Part shown: piece after piece, positions 51,698 through 59,851 of the stretch | Layout: every line of letters begins with the position of its first letter | Position numbering within the stretch: position 1 is the first letter of the stretch | Assembly (NCBI RefSeq): GCF_003977755.1 | Contig: NZ_RQWN01000001.1 | Location: forward strand, 1,194,995 to 1,258,994 | Origin: Haloterrigena salifodinae | Lineage (GTDB): Archaea > Halobacteriota > Halobacteria > Halobacteriales > Natrialbaceae | Direction of reading: 5' to 3' | DNA: 64,000 bases | Program-made: the position numbers and the translations under genes | Notes under the pieces: model-generated | What the model was told of the DNA's origin: nothing | Databases searched by the model: none | What the model saw: the letters and a program-made list of their open reading frames with translations, nothing else

Positions 51698-52405
51698 TCA
51701 GTAGTCGGCTCGGAGTCGTCCGACGTCGAGTCGGAGATAGTGCCACAGCGTCCCCGTCAGTCCGCAATCGGCGATCCGGCGACCCGAACTCTCGACTAAC
51801 ACCGCGGGACAGTAGCCCGTCGGATACCGGCGGCCGAGCAGCCGGCTGAACGCCGTGTCCTCGTTGGGGACCTCCGGGAACCCGCCGACGTCGTCGAACG
51901 CCCGCCGGTGGACGACGCAGTTGAACCCTGGGAGGATGGGCCACTCGAGGTGCGAGAAGACGCGGTTGATCGTCGCTGCCATCAGCATCGCCCGGCGCGG
52001 GCCGGTGATCCGACAGTAGGAACTGCCGGCCGCCAGCCCGTTCGCCTCGAGGTAGCCGAGCAGTTCGGTGAGGTAGTTGGCTCGCAGTTTCGTGTCGGCG
52101 TCGACGAATGCCAGCCACTCGCCGTCGGCGTGGGCCGCACCGAGGTTGCGGGCCGCCGCGATGCTCCTGCCGCCCTCGTCGAGGACGGTCGCGCCGTACT
52201 CGCGGGCGATCGCCGGCGTCGTGTCGCTCGAGTCGCCGTCGACGACGATCACCTCGATCGCGTACTCCGTGTCGAGTCCGGCGATGCTCGCGAGCGCGCC
52301 GCGGAGGTAGTCGGCCTCGTTGCGCGCCGGGATCACGAAGCTCACGTCCGGTCGGCCGTCGGGTCCGTCGCCGCGGTGCACCCGGGTCGTGTCACCCTCG
52401 TCCAT
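51698..52405 (-). CDS. Family 2 glycosyltransferase
   Basis: About 235 aa from ATG 52403-52405; an in-frame upstream start at 52507 would add 34 Ser/Thr-rich residues. VSFVIPARNEADYL opens the GT-A fold, VIVVDGDSSDTT binds nucleotide, and FVDADTKL is the DxD motif that holds metal and UDP or other sugar nucleotide. The EDTAFSRLLGRRYPTG segment supplies the ED catalytic region. Transfer of a sugar to a lipid or protein glycan is expected. It is the upstream neighbour of gvpA in transcription direction reversed. Confidence 0.85.
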   Translation of the reverse strand: MDEGDTTRVHRGDGPDGRPDVSFVIPARNEADYLRGALASIAGLDTEYAIEVIVVDGDSSDTTPAIAREYGATVLDEGGRSIAAARNLGAAHADGEWLAFVDADTKLRANYLTELLGYLEANGLAAGSSYCRITGPRRAMLMAATINRVFSHLEWPILPGFNCVVHRRAFDDVGGFPEVPNEDTAFSRLLGRRYPTGYCPAVLVESSGRRIADCGLTGTLWHYLRLDVGRLRADY

Positions 52406-52659
52406 CGAGATCTGATTCTCTCTCACCGACCGGCATAACGTCTCGGCGCTCGATTGCACCGATGACGTAGTATGGGTTCGAGACGGAGCGGAAATCATGG
52501 TAGACACTCACTACCAAACATATTATCTATCATGAACTTTTATTACCTCGGAGGCGCTACGGGTGAGTACAGATGTCGGTCGTACACGTAGCAGCGTAAA
52601 CTCGCCTCTCTTTCGACAAGTTCCCGTACCGTTCGACGACCTCACTACACCCGACCGAC

Positions 52660-52881
52660 ATGAGCACACAACGCCTGCAGACCCGATCTGAGCCAGAACC
52701 GCAGCCAAACCACATCGACGCGCGACCCCGTCCGGCCTCGAGCGAGCGAGCCGACTCGCGGACGGCCGTCGAGCGCTCGCCGCAAACGTTCTCCCACCGG
52801 AACACGGCCCAGCTCCAGAATCTGATGGACGAGTTCAACACTGCCTTCGCGGCGACGGGCGATTCCGCGAGCAGGTCGTAG
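52660..52881 (+). CDS. Possible small protein, 73 aa
   Basis: ATG 52660. The sequence is Ser/Arg/Glu-rich with no membrane segment and ends NLMDEFNTAFAATGDSASRS. It lies downstream of an AT-rich stretch (52508-52560). Codon use is not clearly haloarchaeal, and no family is known, so it may be spurious. Confidence 0.3.
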   Translation: MSTQRLQTRSEPEPQPNHIDARPRPASSERADSRTAVERSPQTFSHRNTAQLQNLMDEFNTAFAATGDSASRS

Positions 52882-53004
52882 ACTGCGACTGCGTTTCTCG
52901 GCGCGATCCAAACCGTCTTAGGAGCCGCAGTGGTAGCCTCGAGTGGCCGATGACGATTCACTCGCTCCGAGCCGGACTCGGCACCCGGTCGTGACGAGCC
53001 CTAT

Positions 53005-53032
53005 GAGTGCCGAGGCCATCGATTTACAGGTA
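53005..53032 (+). repeat. 28-bp intergenic repeat, copy R1
   Basis: gagtgccgaggccatcgatt followed by tacaggta. Copies R2 at 53488-53515 and R3 at 54426-54449 differ at few positions. It lies in noncoding DNA, although ATG at 53004-53006 opens a short 18-codon frame starting with MSAEAIDLQV. Confidence 0.6.
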
Positions 53033-53139
53033 ACATGTCTCATCTTTCACGGTATCTAAGACATTCCGAGAAGTCACAGGTAGGCGGGGAGAGGAATCAG
53101 TAAACCGGGGCATGTCACGGGTGCCTGTCACCTCAAGAT

Positions 53140-53289
53140 TCAGGAGTTATCTCGAGAGCGCAACTGCTGCGGTTCATCGAGGTGGTATCCGCCACCACCT
53201 CCATCGCCATCGTCGTCTGGACTACTACATCCAGCAAGCACAACCGTTGTGGCGACCACAGACGTTGTGAGAAATCGCCTCCGTTCCAT
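53140..53289 (-). CDS. Truncated-looking Tat lipoprotein, 49 aa
   Basis: ATG at 53287-53289 and TGA at 53140-53142. MERRRFLTTSVVATTVVLAG is a Tat-type signal with a lipobox (LAGC, Cys21), followed by SSPDDDGDGGGGG and a short polar end (YHLDEPQQLRSRDNS). That is a complete export and anchoring signal with almost no mature domain. It could be a true short surface lipopeptide, or the surviving 5' end of a decayed lipoprotein gene. It was below length cut-offs of standard gene calling. Confidence 0.45.
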   Translation of the reverse strand: MERRRFLTTSVVATTVVLAGCSSPDDDGDGGGGGYHLDEPQQLRSRDNS

Positions 53290-53732
53290 GAATGATGGTT
53301 GGTAACGTGGGACAATAAGTGTGTGGAGGGAGACGGGGTATTTTTCTACCCAAAATGTGGTCAGCTGCTATCTGTCACTCGACTCCTGAACCGAGATGGA
53401 CTTGTCTGGAGTAGATCCGAGTAGATCAACCTCGATTTCTATGCGCAGAGGTTCTAATACAGTGACACTCGTAAGTCGTTCCTGTTCGAATGCCGAGGCC
53501 ACTGATTTACAGGTACTAGTCAGCCCTCGAGACACCGCTGCAGTGACGCGACCGTCCCGAACTCGGTCCCGTCGAAACCGGTTCCGTGGCCACGTCGTCG
53601 ACCGTCGTTCAGTTCGTGCTGGTAACGCTCTCGATCCGAGCGGACCGCGCTGTCGTCCCGGAGGAGGAGCTCGTTATAGTGGGTGCAACTGCCGAGCGAT
53701 TCCTTTTGCTCTCAGTCGAGTAACTCGCATCG
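53290..53732. other. 443-base intergenic region with repeat R2
   Basis: No convincing gene; the plus-strand open frame (53396-53803) is Arg/Ser-rich and overlaps the gene at 53733. It contains repeat copy R2. Promoter for the gene at 53733 is likely near its right edge. Confidence 0.4.
53488..53515 (+). repeat. 28-bp intergenic repeat, copy R2
   Basis: gaatgccgaggccactgatt followed by tacaggta. It is preceded by cctgttc, which also precedes R3. Confidence 0.6.
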
Positions 53733-54266
53733 ATGCTCGACGACGACGTTCGACCGATGATGTCTCACCGGCTTCGACGGCAGATGGGACCCACGATCGA
53801 TAGAGTCGCGAAACGGTTCGGCCAGCCGGAGTACCGCGTCTGGCCAAAAGGATACGTCGCGACGGTCTCGGTTCCGATCGCGGAGGTAGAGACGAAGCTA
53901 CACGATGAGGGCTTCACCTGGGACCCGTTGAGCCTGTACCACTACACGCTGGTCGGCAACAAATCGGACGGGAGCTGGACGTACCGATCGTCCCGGCTCG
54001 CCAATCGACAACTCCACGTCGTCCTCTTCGAGCGGCGCCGCGGTCGGACCGACGTCTACGCACACGCCGAATACAGTTGGCTTCGTCATCCGCTCAAACA
54101 CGCCGAAGAGAAAGCGATTCGGCGATCGGACGGCGCTGCGACGATGCAGCGGGTGCTCGAGGCGTGGGACGTCGATTACACCCGCGAGTCGATCGTCACA
54201 CGGACGGTGCGACATACCCTGGCACGGCTTCGTGACGAACTCCTGCAACGGAGCGGCCGGTCGTAG
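53733..54266 (+). CDS. Hypothetical basic protein, 177 aa
   Basis: MLDDDVRPMMSHRLRRQMGP starts a helical protein with YRVWPKGYVATVSVPIAEVE, WTYRSSRLANRQLHVVLFER and HAEYSWLRHPLKHAEEKAIR (parts shown). It is unusually basic and Trp/Tyr/His-rich for a haloarchaeal protein. The start at 53733 could be at a later Met (53760). No family was recognised. Flanking intergenic repeats (R2 to R4) suggest it lies in a transferred or rearranged segment. Confidence 0.55.
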   Translation: MLDDDVRPMMSHRLRRQMGPTIDRVAKRFGQPEYRVWPKGYVATVSVPIAEVETKLHDEGFTWDPLSLYHYTLVGNKSDGSWTYRSSRLANRQLHVVLFERRRGRTDVYAHAEYSWLRHPLKHAEEKAIRRSDGAATMQRVLEAWDVDYTRESIVTRTVRHTLARLRDELLQRSGRS

Positions 54267-54425
54267 AACCGCTGGTGCGGTTTTCGGCGTCGCGTGCCGT
54301 GTCGAACTCGTCGAGTCGGGTATCGAGGAGAAATCGCTGAAACAGGCGAATGGATTCGATATCCCCACCAACTCCCGGAGTTCTAGTCCCTTTTAAGCTA
54401 ATCCAGCGGTACGCCGTACCTGTTC

Positions 54426-54449
54426 GAGTGCCGGGGCCTTCGATTTACA
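54426..54449 (+). repeat. Intergenic repeat, copy R3 (24 bp)
   Basis: gagtgccggggccttcgatt followed by taca; preceded by cctgttc as in R2. Confidence 0.55.
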
Positions 54450-54509
54450 TATCCCCTTCCTTGATCCGAAAAGGTACTCGAGAGAGCTGGACGTAAGAGA
54501 TCGCAACAG

Positions 54510-54522
54510 GAGTGCCGAGGTC
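54510..54522 (+). repeat. Intergenic repeat, partial copy R4
   Basis: gagtgccgaggtc, identical to the R1 start except for its last bases. It may be chance or a decayed copy. Confidence 0.35.
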
Positions 54523-54655
54523 TGCATCACTTACGAAGGGATGGTATCGTTACTGAACAGATGCATAGCGGAGCATCCACAACCAGTGTGAGACATTCGA
54601 TCGCCGGTCGGAATCAGACGGATTGATCGTCGGTGTCCAAGGCACGACCGTGGCC

Positions 54656-56437
54656 CTATCTGCCGTCGGGCAGCCCCAACTCGAGGACGTAGTACCGCTC
54701 GTCCTCGTCGCGGAGCGTGGCGACGACGCGGTGCTCCCGATCGAAGTTGGCCGCCGCTTCCTGGTGGACGAACAGGTACCTGATTCGATCGTTCGATTCG
54801 ACCCGCGTCTCCTCGACCGGCTCGATCGACCGATCGGAGTAGAACACCAGCGAGTGAAACCCGCCGGCCCGCGTGGATTCGGGGACGACGAAGATCGTCG
54901 CGTCCGGGGGAATCTGGTGGTCGATCAGCGTCCCCGCGGCCTCCTGTTGCTCGTCCAACGCCGAGCCGCCCATTTCGACCGGTGCGGCGGTCGTGGACAC
55001 GAGCAGGAGCGCGAGGGCTACGAACGCGACGGTCCGGAGCCGCGAGACGTCGACGTCGCGCCACCGCCGCCGCAGCGTCGCGTCGAGCGGCCGCTCGGCG
55101 ATAACCGCGATCGCAGCGGCGACGAGGACGAGTGCGAACGCGACGCCGCCGGGAACGTGATCCTGCAGTCGGTACTGGACGAGCGAGGTCACGTCGAGTC
55201 GAAACGTAAAGACCAGCGCGAGGACGCAGCCCGTGACGACGCCGCCGACCGCGAGTGAACGGTCGATCGATCGGGGCGACGCGACCAGCGAGACCGAGCG
55301 ACCGACCAGCAGCCCCGCCGGAACGTACAGTGGCAGGATGTACCAGGCCTGGTTCCCGGTGACCGAAAAGAAGGTGAAGACGCTCGCGGCCCACCACAGC
55401 AGGAACGTCGTATCGCGCAGCGGTTGCGAGCGCCCCTCAGTAACCCGAACACGAACCGCGACGACGGCGACGACGCCGACCGCCGGGAGCAGAAAGTACA
55501 GCCACGGATCGAAGTACGAGGGAAGGTGTCGGAAGTACGGATAGGACATGAAGCCGAACGTCGTTTCGTGATACGGTGGGAACGAGCCGCTCGCCCGAGC
55601 GATCACGTGCTTGAAAACGAGTTCCTCGAGGAACAGGCCACCGTGACGGCGCCAGGCGAGGATCGGCCACGGCAACGCCAGTGCGAGCGTTACCGCCGCA
55701 CCGATCGCCGCCTCTCGCGAGAGGAGCCGTCGACGCCCGAGCAGATCGAAGGGGACCAGCCCGAGGAGCGCCAGCGGGTACGTGCCGGCCGCCAGTCCTT
55801 TGACGAGGAGTGCGCCCGCCGCCGGGAACCCCGCGTACGCGAGGTATCGTCGATCGTCGGCGACGCCCTTCCAGACGAGGTAGACGAACAGGGTGCCGAA
55901 GAACACGAGCGGGATATCGGTTCCGCCGTTCCGACCGCCGTTCATCCCCGCGAACACCTGCGGCGTCGTCAGCCAGACCAGCCCGGCCACGAATCCCGCC
56001 CTGCGGTCGAAGAGGTCCCGACCGAAAACGTAGGTGAGCACGCCGGTCGCGATCGCGAACGTCGCCGACGGAAAGCGGGCGCCGAACGCGGTGGCACCGA
56101 AGACGCGCATCGAGATCGCCTGCAGCCAGAACGCACCCGGGGGCTTCTGCAGGAAGAGCATCTCGGCGACGACGGCCCCGTCGGCGGCCCAGTCGACGCG
56201 AGGGACGACCCACGACCCGCCGCGGCTCAGCCGCCGCGCGATCGACGCGTAGATCGCTTCGTCGAAGGACTGGAGCGTCGACCCGCCAAGGTCGACGTAG
56301 TAGATGTACGCGCCGGCGGCGAGGAGGACGGCGATCGGGGTTCGGTCCCGATCGGTCGGGCGGAGGGTTCTGACCGAGTCGATCAGCATCGATGCGGCGA
56401 TTCGAGGTCCGGTACGCACTCGAGACGATATCCTCAT
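54656..56437 (-). CDS. Family 39-like membrane glycosyltransferase
   Basis: 593 aa with about 11 membrane helices and a C-terminal periplasm-facing domain. SFDEAIYASIARRLSRGG has the acidic first-loop motif (D-E) of ArnT/PMT-type enzymes, and MLFLQKPPGAFWLQA the KPP motif. Such transferases use a lipid-linked sugar donor and act on the outer side of the membrane. The C-terminal 130 residues are polar and probably extracellular. Its context of other glycosyltransferases suggests S-layer or surface glycan work. Confidence 0.82.
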   Translation of the reverse strand: MRISSRVRTGPRIAASMLIDSVRTLRPTDRDRTPIAVLLAAGAYIYYVDLGGSTLQSFDEAIYASIARRLSRGGSWVVPRVDWAADGAVVAEMLFLQKPPGAFWLQAISMRVFGATAFGARFPSATFAIATGVLTYVFGRDLFDRRAGFVAGLVWLTTPQVFAGMNGGRNGGTDIPLVFFGTLFVYLVWKGVADDRRYLAYAGFPAAGALLVKGLAAGTYPLALLGLVPFDLLGRRRLLSREAAIGAAVTLALALPWPILAWRRHGGLFLEELVFKHVIARASGSFPPYHETTFGFMSYPYFRHLPSYFDPWLYFLLPAVGVVAVVAVRVRVTEGRSQPLRDTTFLLWWAASVFTFFSVTGNQAWYILPLYVPAGLLVGRSVSLVASPRSIDRSLAVGGVVTGCVLALVFTFRLDVTSLVQYRLQDHVPGGVAFALVLVAAAIAVIAERPLDATLRRRWRDVDVSRLRTVAFVALALLLVSTTAAPVEMGGSALDEQQEAAGTLIDHQIPPDATIFVVPESTRAGGFHSLVFYSDRSIEPVEETRVESNDRIRYLFVHQEAAANFDREHRVVATLRDEDERYYVLELGLPDGR

Positions 56438-56733
56438 TCGCCGATAACCGCGATCCGATCGAAAAGATCCTGTCCCTGCCTATTCTCGGTCGTATCCTAT
56501 GCTATTGGTTCTATTCAACTAATTCAGTAATCGACGCGGAGTGAAGAAAACGGTACGAAGCGATTCGGTCCCGAGTACTCGATCATCCCAACGAACGCGC
56601 TCGAAGACGCCGTGGATGCCCTCTCCTCCCTGCAGAACATCTTCGAGACGCAAGAGAGTCCGAAGCTGCGGTGTCTTCTGGAGCAGCCCTGCCGAACTCG
56701 AGTCGGTCCCAACCCCGACGCATCCGAATCCAC
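56438..56733. other. Intergenic region, no gene seen
   Basis: 296 bases between two minus-strand genes. Open frames are Arg/Ser-rich and unconvincing. The upstream promoter for the gene at 54656-56437 should lie near 56440-56520, where the sequence is AT-richer. Confidence 0.35.
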
Positions 56734-58038
56734 TCACCGACTGCCAGTGAACCGCCGCCAGCCGAAGACGACTCCCTCCGCACAGAGCCACAGGACCCCG
56801 AAGGCGATGCCGACGACGTGCAGTATCTGCGGGAGGTGCATCCACGTCGGGAAGACGTACTGGGCCATGGCCTCCCACTCGCGAATCGTCGCCGTGATGG
56901 CGCCGGGTTCGTCCTCGACCGCGGTCAGTTCGCTCCCCGGCGGGACGTCCGACTGTTCGCCGGCGCCGATGCGATCGGCTTCGTACGCCAGCGGAATGAC
57001 CGTCCCGTCGGGATCGCCGAACTGCCAGACGATCTCGCCGTCGGGATCGACCTCGAGCACGCGGTTGTTTCGGGAGTCGGTGATGAGCGTGTTGCCGTTG
57101 GGCAGTCGGTCGGCGTCTCGAGGCCACTGGAGGGGATCGGTCGCGGGACCGGTGTAGCGCCAGATGCGTTCCTCGGACTCGACGTCGAGTTCGACGATGC
57201 GGCCGTTCTCGCTGTCGGCGACGACCATCGTCCCCTGATCTTCGATGCGGTGGGGGTTGTGCTGTTTGTCCAATACGTCGTGGTTTCCGGGCTCGCCGAT
57301 GACGTCGACCACCTCGTCGGTCTCCGGATCGACCTCGATGATCACGTCGAAGTTGCGGATGCTCAGCTGGAAGTTGCCGTTCTCGAGGCGGTCGATGTCG
57401 TTCATGTGGGTCCAGTCGTCGTGTTCACCCGCTTTTTCGGGGCCGCCGTACTCCTCGTAGAACGGCGTGCCGGGCGTCAGGTGGTCTTCGGCGTGCCACT
57501 CCCAGGTGATCTCGCCGTCGTGGTCGACGGTGAACGCGCGATCGTTCCCCATATCGACGATCGCCGTCTCGCCGTTCTCGAGTCGCTCGACGTCGTGGAC
57601 CTCGTGCCAGGCGATGAACTCGTCGTACCAGTCGTACTCCCAGACGACCTCGCCCGACTCCTTGTCGATCTCGACGACGCGATTGCGGACGCAGTGGCCG
57701 TCTTTCTCCTCGTACTCGAGGTATTCCTCGTCGCAGTCTTCGGCGAGCCGCTTGACGGCGACGGCTGCCAGCACCGTCCCCTCGTCGAGCTGTTCGACCC
57801 CGAACACTCTCGATTCCGGTACCGACCACTCCCAGGCGACCTCACCGTCGGGCGTCAGTTCGACGATCCGGCCGGTCTCGTCGTACGAATGGACGCCGAC
57901 GAGCGTGTTCCCGGGATACCGCCCGTCGTCGTTGACGACTCTGTGTTCGCGTTCGATAACGACCGCCTGGACCCCGAGCGATGCGATCAGAAGGGCGATA
58001 ACTACGGCGGCGACGGTGACGCGGGTTCGCTGGTTCAT
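56734..58038 (-). CDS. Arylsulfotransferase-like membrane-anchored propeller
   Basis: 434 aa. One N-terminal membrane helix (about 8-28) is followed by a beta-propeller with repeated WEW/WEYD blades and conserved His in WHEVHDVERLENG and WTHMNDIDRLENG, and a C-terminal helix (about 400-425). The pattern matches arylsulfotransferase (ASST) proteins; the mature domain faces outside. Bacterial ASST transfers sulfate between phenols. The real substrate in archaea is unknown; sulfated glycans of S-layer proteins are one candidate, as the neighbour is a glycosyltransferase. Confidence 0.82.
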   Translation of the reverse strand: MNQRTRVTVAAVVIALLIASLGVQAVVIEREHRVVNDDGRYPGNTLVGVHSYDETGRIVELTPDGEVAWEWSVPESRVFGVEQLDEGTVLAAVAVKRLAEDCDEEYLEYEEKDGHCVRNRVVEIDKESGEVVWEYDWYDEFIAWHEVHDVERLENGETAIVDMGNDRAFTVDHDGEITWEWHAEDHLTPGTPFYEEYGGPEKAGEHDDWTHMNDIDRLENGNFQLSIRNFDVIIEVDPETDEVVDVIGEPGNHDVLDKQHNPHRIEDQGTMVVADSENGRIVELDVESEERIWRYTGPATDPLQWPRDADRLPNGNTLITDSRNNRVLEVDPDGEIVWQFGDPDGTVIPLAYEADRIGAGEQSDVPPGSELTAVEDEPGAITATIREWEAMAQYVFPTWMHLPQILHVVGIAFGVLWLCAEGVVFGWRRFTGSR

Positions 58039-58267
58039 ACGATTCGATCCACGGAGGGAGTCGTACGGAACTGTACAGTGAAGAGACTCTTAGCGCTAAT
58101 CGGCGTCTCCGTTGGAAGTCAGGATTTCTATGACGTCGGAGCGGCGAGGGCGTTCGAATACGATCGTCCACCGGCGACGATCCTCGACCAGTGACTCGCG
58201 ACGATCGATCTACACGCCTGCAACGTGATCCGACCGGTCTCGACGACCCGATCGCGGCGGGCTCTTG

Positions 58268-58660
58268 CTGGATTCGGCCATCGTCATCGTCGGTGCGATG
58301 GTGATCGCGCCCTTTGCGGGGTCGACGCTCTCCGCGAGCGCCGGCGCCGTCATCAGCGACCGCGAAATAGTCGTCGACAGTGCTACGTCGCAGGTAACGG
58401 GGCTCGTCGGCGCGGTCGTGATGAGTGTGTTCCTCTAACAGACCAGGTTCGTGCCGTCGACGCTGGACATCGGTCTCGTCGGGCAGGTGAGCGGGTTCGC
58501 CACGCCGAACCTCCTGACGCTCGTCATCGTCATCGCCATTGCGGCCGGGTTCGCCGGGGCGCTCGCGCTCGCGACCGACCTCCCCGTCTCCCTCGCCGGC
58601 GTCGCCGTCGCCGCGGCGATCGGCGACGACGAGCAGGCCGATCCACAGGAGCGCCGCGAC
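58268..58660 (+). pseudogene. Decayed DUF389 membrane protein gene
   Basis: The frame from 58268 reads LDSAIVIVGAMVIAPFAG, then STLSASAGAVISDREIVVDS and so on, then TAA at 58436-58438, then continues TRFVPSTLDIGLVGQVSGF and a further membrane helix (LTLVIVIAIAAGFAGALALA). These are consecutive parts of the DUF389 family of haloarchaeal membrane proteins, interrupted by a stop. The homology ends near 58616. The 5' part and most of the C-terminal part are missing, so it is a pseudogene fragment. Confidence 0.72.
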
Positions 58661-58696
58661 CTCGACGAACGGCGGCCACCAGCGTTCGGCGTCCAT
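58619..58696 (-). pseudogene. Possible 5' fragment of a membrane protein gene
   Basis: ATG at 58694-58696 on the minus strand reads MDAERWWPPFVEVAALLWIG then LLVVADRR, one helix of a plausible membrane protein. The frame becomes Arg/Gly/Asp-rich noise after about 26 codons, exactly where the antisense DUF389 fragment begins. So two broken gene ends seem joined here. The fragment is short and could be chance. Confidence 0.35.
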
Positions 58697-58826
58697 CTAC
58701 CGGCACGTAGGACACCGCGAGTCAAAACGGGACGTCCGCTCGAGCACGGTCATCGGTGCCCTCGCGTTCAGTGAAATCGTTCGCCGCCGAGAGACCGGTT
58801 CGCGAGGTGTGCTCGGGTAGAGGAGA

Positions 58827-59393
58827 CTAGCGGTTATCCGTGCGCAGAAACTGCGCGACGCCGGGTGCTCCGTCGACGATCCAGAGCAAGAATACCAGCA
58901 GATACGGTATCGAGTAGATGGCGAGAAAGACGAGGTGCTCTCCGGTCAGCATCTCGCCCGAGAGTTCGCCGAAGATCGCAGTGACGCGTCCGATCAGCGT
59001 CACCTCGGAGTCGTACGGCGGCAGCGTAACGACCGGCCAGAGGAGCCGATCGCTCGGCGACACGCCGAGTTTCGGAACCGCCAGAATCGCGTCGCCGAGG
59101 AGGTGCGACCAATAGCCTACGGTGAACGCGATGCCGATATCGCGGCGTCCAGACGCCGTCGCCCCGAGGACGAGCAACCCGATCGGGATGGCGACGAGTA
59201 TGGAGTGTGCAACCGAATACCCCTGCGGAAAGAGATGGAGACCCCACGAGAGCGTTTTGTCCACGAGATCCGGGAGCTGCGTGCCGAACAGGAGAGCCAG
59301 AACGACGATCGGACCGTTCGGCGGCTCGCGCGTCACGAACCGGTGGCCGAGGGAGTACAGGACGTAGCCGAATGCCGCGTGTCCCCATGGCAT
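58827..59393 (-). CDS. Metal-dependent hydrolase-like membrane protein (DUF457/YdjM-like)
   Basis: 188 aa from ATG 59391-59393. MPWGHAAFGYVLYSLGHRFV begins the fold; LPDLVDKTLSW, HSILVAIPIGL and YWSHLLGDAIL supply His and Asp residues of a metal site embedded in about five membrane helices. The family is usually annotated as metal-dependent hydrolase or LexA-binding inner membrane protein; its role is unclear. A minus-strand TTAAATATT at about 59511-59519 may be its TATA box. Confidence 0.8.
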   Translation of the reverse strand: MPWGHAAFGYVLYSLGHRFVTREPPNGPIVVLALLFGTQLPDLVDKTLSWGLHLFPQGYSVAHSILVAIPIGLLVLGATASGRRDIGIAFTVGYWSHLLGDAILAVPKLGVSPSDRLLWPVVTLPPYDSEVTLIGRVTAIFGELSGEMLTGEHLVFLAIYSIPYLLVFLLWIVDGAPGVAQFLRTDNR

Positions 59394-59851
59394 CACGACG
59401 GCATCACCAACGTCATCAGATCGAGCTCGATCTTCACGTATTGATGATAGAGGCGCCGATTGAAATTCTTTACCGACAGCCGACGGTCCGTCAGAACAAC
59501 GACACCAGGAGAATATTTAAGCCACAAATTAAACTGATAGATGGCTGCGACTCCCAGTACGGCGAAACCACCCTGCCATCCCACTCGGACGGTTCCTGTC
59601 GACAGCTGCCGAAACACGATCGGGGGAAGACGGCTCCGTACCGACCGTACGGACCGAGTCAATGTGTTCGAACTGCACGGAACGATCGAACGGGGACGGT
59701 ATCCGTCGAGCGGTTTCGTCGAAACGAAGCTGACTATTGGATTCTCGCCCCGTCGAGAGCGCGTTCGTCGATCGACGAAAGTTCAATCGAAAGAATATGA
59801 GTTATCCGTTCGGAGTACAGCGGTCGAAACGGGTACCTACCGAAACCAACC
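59394..59851. other. 458-base region, AT-rich part with promoter signals
   Basis: No gene was accepted. A minus-strand frame of 89 residues (59393-59662) has one membrane-like helix and ends on the hydrolase start, but its N-terminal part is unlike haloarchaeal protein and it was not called. The AT-rich core gaatatttaagccacaaatt (59511-59530) can be a TATA box on either strand. On the plus strand an AT-rich agaatatg lies at about 59790 before the mqo-like gene. Confidence 0.4.

Larger units (their letters stand above)
54267..54655. other. 389-base intergenic region with repeats R3 and R4
   Basis: Contains repeat R3 (54426-54449) and a partial copy R4 (54510-54522). A plus-strand frame runs through both copies and reads SAGAFDLH and later RNRSAEVCITYEG, but no start or family could be found. 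No tRNA or terminator seen. Confidence 0.4.

Noticed and set aside
53005-54522. The repeats as a CRISPR array
   Set aside because: Only three or four copies with spacings of about 480, 940 and 80 bases and no palindromic core; no cas genes in the window.
59393-59662. 89-codon minus-strand frame ending on the DUF457-like start
   Set aside because: One helix is membrane-like and the stop overlaps the next start, but the N-terminal third is basic and unsupported; the AT-rich core looks like promoter DNA.
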